Below, piece after piece: positions 57,326 through 64,000 of a DNA stretch of 64,000 nucleotides. Position 1 is the stretch's first letter. Each line of letters begins with the position of its first letter. Both the position numbers and the translations under genes were made by a program. The DNA comes from Amaurobius ferox (lineage: Eukaryota; Arthropoda; Arachnida; Araneae; Amaurobiidae). The notes under the pieces were generated by a model. That model ran no database searches. It saw only the letters and a program-made list of their open reading frames with translations, and was not told the origin of the DNA. The stretch is from NCBI GenBank assembly GCA_951213105.1, contig OX578139.1, forward strand, positions 70,846,754 to 70,910,753, in the 5' to 3' direction.

Positions 57326-58590
57326 AAATGCGCAGCGGTCCCGCTCACGTTGAGTGAGATATAAGGGAAGGAACCTTCAGAATCGGCAATAGTTGCGCCG
57401 CTCTGTCAGCCAGGGAAATTGTTTTGCAATTTTTTTGACTTACAGGAAATGTGTAGCAACACAGAATGCCAGGTCGCTACCAACCGAGGCCGTTCCAGCA
57501 GACAGAAGATTTTACACGGGGTATGGTGATCGGACTGAGAAGGGTAAGTTGGTCCATACGTCAAATCTCAGCGGACAGCCAGCTACACGCGTTCACGGTG
57601 CACCGGCTGTAGCGAAGATAGTTGGAACAAGTGAATGTTGCACGTTTGAGGGGTTTCTGTACTGCCAAAGTGGCGTCAGTACGAGTGGACCGACGCATCC
57701 GCCGGCAAGCATTGGCGACTTCCCAGGCTAATTACGTCGCCCTTTTGCAGCATGTGGAGGACACCCTTGATGCTCCCATGTCGACCAGGACCATTATACG
57801 CCGATTGGCTGCCGAAGACCTGCACTCATGGCGCCCGTTAAGAAGACTGTCATTGACCTAACAGCACAGACGCCCCCGTTTGCAATGGTATCGGGATAAA
57901 ACCACGTGTATAGCGGAATGACACAGGTCCTGTTCTCAGACGAGTCAGGCTACTGTTTTAGCAATGACAGTCGCCGTGTACGAGTCTGGCGCTGCAGTGG
58001 TGACAGGTTCAATCCAGCCGCATCTGTGGAACACCACACCGCGCGATAACGCAGCATCATGGTTTGGGGCGCCATCGCCTACGATAGCAGGTCACCTCTG
58101 GTCCGTATTGAGGGCACTATGATACGGGTATGATTTGCCCAACGATACGTGTATGATTTGCGATACGTGTATGACGACCCAACGATACGTGTATGATTTG
58201 CTGTGGCCCATGACACTACCCTTCTTTCAGGCGGTGCCCAATGCCATTTACCAACAGGATAACACCCGACCCCCCACGGCACGTTTCAGACAATATGCCC
58301 TGAAAGGTACCCATGTGTTTCCCTTTCCACCAACCTCCCCTGATCTCTCACCAATCGAACACGTCTGGGATGTGATTGGACGTCGCTTGCGTGCGCTGTC
58401 ACCGCCGCGTTTAGAAAACGAACTTTGGCAAATGGTTGACAGGGAATGAGTAGCCATCTCTCACACCATCCTCACGCTTGTCGACTCTGTACTTAGACGT
58501 GTTGCTGCGTGTATCGCCGGCCACCGGTCCTACAACCTACTGATCAGACGGTGTTATCGCTCAGTGCACATGAGTATCATGTTGCAATAA
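57326..58590 (+). pseudogene. Tc1-type transposase pseudogene
   Basis: From the ATG near 57466 one can read MPGRYQPRP, then in other frames RRVSWSIRQISADSQ and VHRLWRRWLEQ (helix-turn-helix region), APMSTRTIIRRLAAEDLHSW, FSDESGYCFSNDSRRVRVWR (first catalytic Asp), YQQDNTRPPTA (second) and SPDLSPIEHVWD (third), ending near 'HMSIMLQ'. Several frameshifts and stops, plus a local tandem expansion at 58121-58201, kill it. The LTR retrotransposon sits at its 5' side, so the left end of this element may lie before 47670. Confidence 0.85.
58121..58201 (+). repeat. Short tandem expansion inside the Tc1 pseudogene
   Basis: GATACGTGTATGATTTGC or a close variant starts at 58121, 58144, 58162 and 58184, spaced 18-23 bp. 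A single copy of this motif would be expected in a Tc1 gene, so the others are local duplications. Confidence 0.85.
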
Positions 58591-58690
58591 ACATCACTTA
58601 TTGTTCGTTGCTGTCTCTCTCTGTCTGCCGATTTTCACCATTTTCTGCCCACTCCTTCTTGGTGTCTCATTTTCTCTGTCACGTAGTGTA

Positions 58691-58704
58691 TATATATATA
58701 TATC
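58691..58704. repeat. Short TA tract
   Basis: Seven TA units between the Tc1 remnant and the SINE pair. Confidence 0.8.
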
Positions 58705-58726
58705 ACATGCTGTTATTTCTTTTTTT

Positions 58727-59213
58727 AAACCAGATCGTCCGACTTGCCTGAGAACGACCAACTGTTTGGACAGTCGGGATAGTGTTACCCAATTTAGATC
58801 GGAAGCAAGCGGGGGAAACGTGTACAGGAACAGTACACTTCGACTCTTGTTATTAATGTCTCGGAAAGGCTTTATGACCCACAGAATTAACGTGATATTA
58901 CACGTAGACACGGAAACAGTTATTTCGGTGTCCCAAACCAACAGACCTATTCAAAGGTGTAAGGTATCTGTTTGGACGGCCGGGACAGTACCACCCAATT
59001 TAGACAGGAACTCAGTGGGGGAGGCATCCACAGGGACCGTCCCCTCCGTCCCCTACTACCAATCTTATAGAAGGACTTACGTACTCACATATTTACCGTG
59101 CCCGTACTCTACGTGAACATGGGAATAGTTTTGGGGGAAGCCGCGAATCGAACTCGGGTCGTCCAATTGTAATCCCGGCTCGCTAACCACTGGGCTATCC
59201 CGTCTTTGCGGGA
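58727..59213 (-). mobile_element. Two joined SINE copies, inverted
   Basis: On the minus strand the tRNA-like head (GATAGCCCAGTGGTTAGCGA; GAGTTCGATTCG) lies at about 59125-59205, followed by a body and 3' end (to about 58950). A second, headless body and 3' end then follows (about 58930-58727). Both differ from the 9.1 kb family by many substitutions, forming an older subfamily. The tail-to-body joining resembles the pairs at 41 and 61 kb. Confidence 0.75.
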
Positions 59214-61110
59214 ACGGTTTGAACAGAAAAAACAGGTTGGTTTCTGATTCTGAGAGGTTAGCGAGAAGAGTTGTAATTGCGCCAGAAATCAAACTCCTAC
59301 AAGGTCTTCCAAGTGTAATTCTCGTGACTTAACAGCGGAGCAATGCTGCCCCTTTGTTCTGTTTATATTGATATACAGTAACGGTTAGAAAATTTTGATA
59401 CTTTGTGTTTATAAAATTCTTATTTATGACAACAGGATGACTTAGTTATGCCAATAGGAACTGAAATACTTGTGCTCCATAGCTAAAGGCACCGACAGGG
59501 AGAATGACAACCAAAATAATTTCCGTGGAACTGTTGAAGAATATCCAACTCAGTTCAATGAATAAACTGGAGATATTTTACGAGATATTTCCATCATCGT
59601 TGATAAGTTCCATTTAGTATAATTTATTTCATATTTCGTTCCATGAGATTGCATTTTAAATTATTTTCATTTACAAAAATATTTTTTTGTATTATTTATT
59701 TTCTTTCTAATTGCGCATATCTGTTTTGAAGTTGCTTTCCGATAGAGTGAGATTCAAAGTAGATCGCTTATATGGTTGTTCTTGCATTTCAAATTTGATT
59801 TTTCAACTGTTTGCTGGTATATATAATTACCAAATCATTTTTTATTGAAAAACCGATTAAACCTACAATATATAGCAATTTATTCGCTTGCTTAAACTAA
59901 AACTTATGGCACAGTGATTTTTTGTTACGAAATGATAATATAACAATCTACATAATTTGTTACAGTCCTTTCAAATCGAAAACCAGATAAATACTTTATG
60001 TTTAATTTGTGTAATATTGCTAGTCGCGAAACAAAACATTTCGCGAGATAAATCTACTTTTTTTTTACGTTTTCAAAGATGTAAATTATTTTATATTTAT
60101 AAGTATATCTTATGTTTTTTTTTCAGAGCAATAACGTTAAATTCGAAATCTATGAACTGTAGTACTTAAATCTATGAACTGTTGTACTTAATATATTCAA
60201 AATAGTATAACATAATTGCATTTATGAAGTATAAATTTATATTGAAATGTTTAATTAACTTATTTGCTTAAATATTTGCAATACCTTAAAAAATTTGTCG
60301 GTCTCAATTAAGATAACAATTTAAGCGTAGAAATTCTGCAGAATACTATAAACATAATGACATGGTTTTTATTTCAAACCCGCTTTGCGAAAAGCTTCTT
60401 TAAATTGAGTAAATTTCCATAATAACCTGTAGAAAACAAATTGGCATAAGTTCTATATTTACGCTACATTTCAGTGCTGTTCAATTAGCTGTAAAACTTC
60501 TATCCAAATTATATTTAAGATAAACACCTCAACAGACTACAAGTTTTATTTGATATGGCTGCAATCTACAGAATACTTAAGTTGTATATTTTCATTCGAA
60601 ATCCATAATGATTCCTGGTATGTAAAGATATATTACGAGATATTTCATGATGGAAATCTTCATTCCTGCAATGTGGATTATTTTTTAATGTTGCGTTAAT
60701 TAGCAGTAGAGTAGCGTGATATTCTTGACTGGGAAGGCTAAGCGATTATCATTTTAACTTAAAAAAGGTTTTTGTATGATAAGTGAATTTATACTGGAAT
60801 TCGCACTTTCAATAAGTATTATTTCCTTGGTGAAGTAAAATAAAATAATTTAACATAAAAATGCTAAGAGTGAATAAAATCCACAATATTTTAAAATATA
60901 TTACCTATGTAAGGTACATACATACAACATATAACATTTTAAATGTTTGCTTATTTCTAAATTAGTTAAACTTCTACAATTATTTTATTAAATATGAAGC
61001 CATGGTCGCTCATAGGGGAGGACATTATTCCCCTTGGATATTCAAAATAAATAAGGCGAGCATCAATTTAGACGATGTTACACATTTTATACTTGAGTTT
61101 ACACCCCCCA
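59214..61110. other. AT-rich stretch, nothing recognised
   Basis: About 1.9 kb without a credible gene, RNA or repeat end by eye. Confidence 0.45.
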
Positions 61111-61368
61111 CAGGGTCCGGTAGTCTAGTGGTTAGTGCGCGGGAATTGCACACGGTAAGCCAGGGTTCGATTCCCGCCACTGCCAAAATTGCCGCCTGGT
61201 TCACGCGGAGTACGACCACGTTAAACATGTGGGTCTGTAAGTCCTTCTGAGAGGTTCGTGGTAGGGGAAGGAGGGTACGATCCCTGTGGATGCCTCCACC
61301 AGAGGGTTCCGGTCTAAATTAGGGGCACTTCCCGGCTGTCCATTCAGTTACCTTACACCTTTTTGGTA

Positions 61369-61655
61369 GGGAGCGGTAGCCCATTGGTTAGCGCGCTGGA
61401 GTTGCACTCGGTAGGCCCGGGTTCGATTCCAGCCACTGCCAAAACTGCCGTCGTGTTCACGTGGAGTACGATCACGTTAAACATGTGGGTCCGTAAGTCC
61501 TTCCGAGAGGTTGGTGGTAGGGGAAGGAGGGTACGGTCCCTGTGGATGCCTCCCCCACTGGGTTCCGGTCTAAATTGGGTGGTACTTCCCGGCCGTCCAA
61601 ACAGTTACCTTACACCTTTCTGGTAGGTTGGACGGTCTGGGTCTCAACAACAACA
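61369..61655 (+). mobile_element. tRNA-headed SINE inside an older SINE
   Basis: Close to the 9.1 kb copy over its full length, with A-box region, B box (GGGTTCGATTCC), body and AAC tail. The first few head bases are replaced by GGGA. Confidence 0.9.
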
Positions 61656-61669
61656 ACACCTTTTTGGTA

Positions 61670-61999
61670 ATGCCAACGGCCCTACCGTGCTGAAAACACC
61701 TGTTCTCGTTAGACCACTGAAGTCAAGCAGCATCGGGCGCGGTAGCCCGGTGGTTTGCGCGCTGGATTTGCATGCTGCCACAACTGCCGCCGTGTTCATG
61801 CGGAGTACGATCACGTTAAACATGTGGGTCCGTATGTTCTTCCGAGAGGTTGGTGGTAGGGGAAGGAGGGTACGGTCCCAGTGGGTGCCTCCCCCACTGG
61901 GTTCCGGTCAAATTGGGTGGCCCTTTCCGGCCGTCCAAACGGTTACCTTACACCATTATGGTAGGTCGGACTGTCTGTGTCTCAACAACAACAACAACA
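61670..61999 (+). mobile_element. SINE with partial 5S rRNA head
   Basis: Begins with about 65 nt of 5S rRNA-like sequence (GCCAACGGCCCTACCGTGCT to AGTCAAGCAGCATCGGGCG) and changes to the tRNA-SINE at GGGCGCGGTAGCCCGG, a point where the two sources share GGGCGCGGT. Like the copy at 6935, it has TGGTTTGCG in the head and lacks the B-box segment. It ends in a long AAC tail. Confidence 0.87.
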
Positions 62000-62046
62000 A
62001 CACCTTTTTGGTAGGGTAGACGGTCTGGGTCTCAACAGCAACAACC

Positions 62047-62905
62047 CCTACCCCCCATCCTTTCCGCAAAACGTTTTCAATGCGCCTATGTATGAAAAAG
62101 TGGACTGAAATTTTGTGAGAAATCTGGAACATAAGCTTAGTTGAAAAGCACTGTTGTCAACAATGTCCCTAAACAATATTGCTTATTAATTATTTACAAA
62201 TACAGTACTACTATGAAAACTTAAAAATATCTTATAATTACAATATGCTAAGAATCTGCTATAAAATTATCAACCACTTTTATTTAACTGAGATTCTCGT
62301 CTAACAGGGGATTTTAAAGGGAAATTAAACTTATTCTTTTTAAGACTCCCAAAAATGCAAACGGATGCTTCGCCATATTGATGTCTATGTAAAGAGTTAT
62401 GGGTAAATCCTAGGTTATTCATGAAAACTGACTCAAATTCTTTATTATTACAAATACTGATTATTTTCTACAAATGGTAATTAATAGAATCATGTTTGAC
62501 GCAAAGTGGAGGATCCATTAGGCTTGCATTACCCACCTTCACCTCTCCATCACTGATGAAACGTCATGTCCCACATCCAATCATTGATTGTTTATAAAGG
62601 GTTGAAATGGGGAAGCAATAGCCACGCCTTCCTATTAGCTAGTTTCCCATGTTAGCTAATCAGAAAGGGAGGAGTTTAGCAAATGGGTAGTCTTAATGCC
62701 ATGTTTCTCCTTATTGAAGACAAAGGCTGGATGATTTTAGCTTCTAAAACATTAAAATATGCGTTTTAATGGGAAAAATACTTTGAAACGTGTCACTTTA
62801 AGCAAGTAAAATGTAACAATTTTCTAAACGATACACATATCTTCGCAAAATTATTTTAAAAAGTATAATAAATAAAAGTATGTCTAAATAATTCTTTACA
62901 TTAAA
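62047..62905. other. Unassigned stretch, possibly inside a hAT-like element
   Basis: No gene. It lies directly left of a hAT-like terminus, so part of it may be the interior of a non-autonomous element whose left end I could not find. Confidence 0.35.
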
Positions 62906-62957
62906 TTTTAAGCTGGGGAGGCTCAGCTTTTTAGCCTCAATGGACGCTACGCCACTG
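62906..62957 (-). mobile_element. hAT-like terminus
   Basis: On the minus strand the end reads CAGTGGCGTAGCGTCCATTG, close to the CAGTGGCGCAC terminus of the 20-26 kb hAT element and typical of hAT ends. It then runs into GAGGCTAAAAAGCTGAGCCT, a palindromic sub-terminal block. The partner end was not found in the window. Confidence 0.55.
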
Positions 62958-63460
62958 GTAATTAGATGAATTTATTACGTTAAAATATAAATAAGCCTGT
63001 GGTGAATGACTTGAAATTGGGTTTACTTTTTTAATGAATTTTGTGGAGTAATTTATAAATCTAAATTAAAGTGGTTGTGAATGTTAACATTTGTACATTG
63101 TTATCGTGGTCGCAAAACCCACCATTACCTCTTTGCACGAGTTCCGTAACATAATCTGTGGTTCACATATATAAGAAAACATTAAGTTAGTTTATTTTTA
63201 AATATTAAATAGTGAATTTTGGGTTGAATTAATTATTCTTAATTATCATGAATCGTATATTTGTACAATGCATATCTTGACCGAAATGACCCACCATTAT
63301 TTCTTTGTACGAGTTACTAAAATAAAATTTTTAATTACAACACTACACATTAAATTCCACAATTTTAACTTTTTAAATAAACATTATTTGTTACACATAT
63401 TATGATTACGATAAAATTTACATTAATTTTATATACACTCTTAAGAGGAGAAACTGCACG
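62958..63460. other. AT-rich stretch with a repeated phrase
   Basis: A phrase of the form 'ACCCACCATTA..TCTTTG.ACGAGTT' occurs near 63117-63145 and again near 63288-63315. No gene seen. Confidence 0.4.
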
Positions 63461-64000
63461 TGTGAGACCAGGCGATATAATATTTTTCCAAAATTATATA
63501 TATGACCTAACATATAATGCAGATTTGCACATGCCTAGTCTTCAAATTACTATGAAAGAGCACTTTGGACGGTCATTGCCTCCAATTGTACTAACACAAC
63601 ACTCTTATACGGTCATTGCCTTAATTCTATAAATCTCATTCTTGAGTATTCTGGACTGCCATTCTAGTCACAATGCTCTCGGACGGTCATAGCCTGAATT
63701 CTTTGGATAACACTATACCTTCTAGGACCCGGTCACTCATCCTGTTTCTCATACCCTGCCTAGAGTGAGTCGGATGGCCTGGGTCTTCAACACCTTTTAG
63801 GACTCTCATTGTCGAATGCCACCGCTACTGGACAGTCATTCTTGCATATATATTTTTATTTTCTACTTTTTGCCACATCCTTTCGCCTGAGGTCCAGATA
63901 CGCCCTCCGTATCTCTATTGGTTGCTCCACAGCGCGTTGTAGTACCATTACATCATTGGCGACTTTGTTATCCAATGCTATTTGAATTAAGCCTTGGGCT
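63461..64000 (+). mobile_element. Possible LTR, cut by the window edge
   Basis: Starts TGTGAGACCA, the same 10 bases as the LTR-like unit at 40557. Further in, both have related low-complexity phrases (CATTCTAGT) and a TTATCCAATG block. Overall similarity is weak by eye. A GGTCATTGCCT-type phrase repeats at 63568, 63611 and 63684, and a piece of SINE 3' end (GTCGGATGGCCTGGGTCTTC) lies at about 63768. The other end lies beyond the window. Confidence 0.35.

Larger units (their letters stand above)
61113..62046 (+). mobile_element. Nested SINE cluster
   Basis: An older SINE (61113-61368, resuming 62014-62046) was split by two further SINEs (61369-61655 and 61670-61999). The 14-bp target ACACCTTTTTGGTA, which is part of the host SINE's 3' end, occurs three times: 61355-61368, 61656-61669 and 62000-62013. 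The host head reads TCCGGTAGTCTAGTGG with B box GGGTTCGATTCCC. Confidence 0.9.

Overview
This window looks like intergenic, repeat-dominated DNA from an AT-rich arthropod genome. A chelicerate such as a spider is plausible, but that is inference. The pointers are arthropod-type Tc1/mariner transposases, a permuted Penelope-like element, a DEG/ENaC channel fragment, long (TA)n, (CA)n and (GACA)n tracts, and no bacterial-style gene organisation. No intact host gene is visible. The only host-like coding sequence is a fragment of a DEG/ENaC sodium channel on the minus strand (28572-29570), and it carries one in-frame stop.

Layout. 0-6 kb: AT-rich DNA with old SINE pieces, microsatellites and a foldback element. 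5.9-8.6 kb: a decayed mariner-type transposon with long inverted ends, interrupted by a SINE whose head is a full-length 5S rRNA-like sequence. 9-16 kb: a well-preserved SINE, a pair of tandem hairpins, a tRNA-headed SINE dimer and a 0.92 kb tandem duplication. 16.3-20.0 kb: a satellite array of about 5 units of about 770 bp. 20.0-26.0 kb: one hAT transposon with matching ends and an 8-bp target duplication. It carries a degraded transposase on the minus strand, a CRE-centred two-TATA promoter region and a divergent THAP-domain remnant. 27-32.5 kb: a mariner fragment, dispersed repeats with a conserved hairpin, the channel fragment and TA arrays. 32.5-35.1 kb: a second mariner-type element. 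35.4-38.5 kb: a Penelope-like retroelement with a 720-codon reverse transcriptase frame and identical-looking 526-bp inverted ends. 38.6-47.6 kb: a 0.5 kb TA array, diverged satellite and dispersed repeats, and a solo-LTR-like unit containing SINEs. 47.7-57.3 kb: a complete Ty3/gypsy-type LTR retrotransposon on the minus strand, with 835-bp LTRs, ATGTG target duplication, gag, pol and a TTTAAAC slippery heptamer at the gag stop. 57.3-59.2 kb: a Tc1-type pseudogene and minus-strand SINEs. 61.1-62.0 kb: two SINEs inserted at one target inside an older SINE. 63.5-64.0 kb: possible start of another LTR.

The elements form a nested chronology: SINE in mariner, SINE in SINE, SINE in LTR, and an LTR retrotransposon at the edge of a Tc1 element. 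The freshest insertions appear to be the Ty3/gypsy element (five LTR differences found by eye) and the Penelope-like element (no arm differences seen). The observations most worth a second look are: the head-to-head Penelope copies whose reading frame begins with half of a GIY-YIG nuclease domain; the SINE subfamily that gained a 5S head and lost its tRNA B box; the probable -1 frameshift signal; the hAT/THAP divergent arrangement; and a dispersed repeat with compensating changes in a bulged hairpin.
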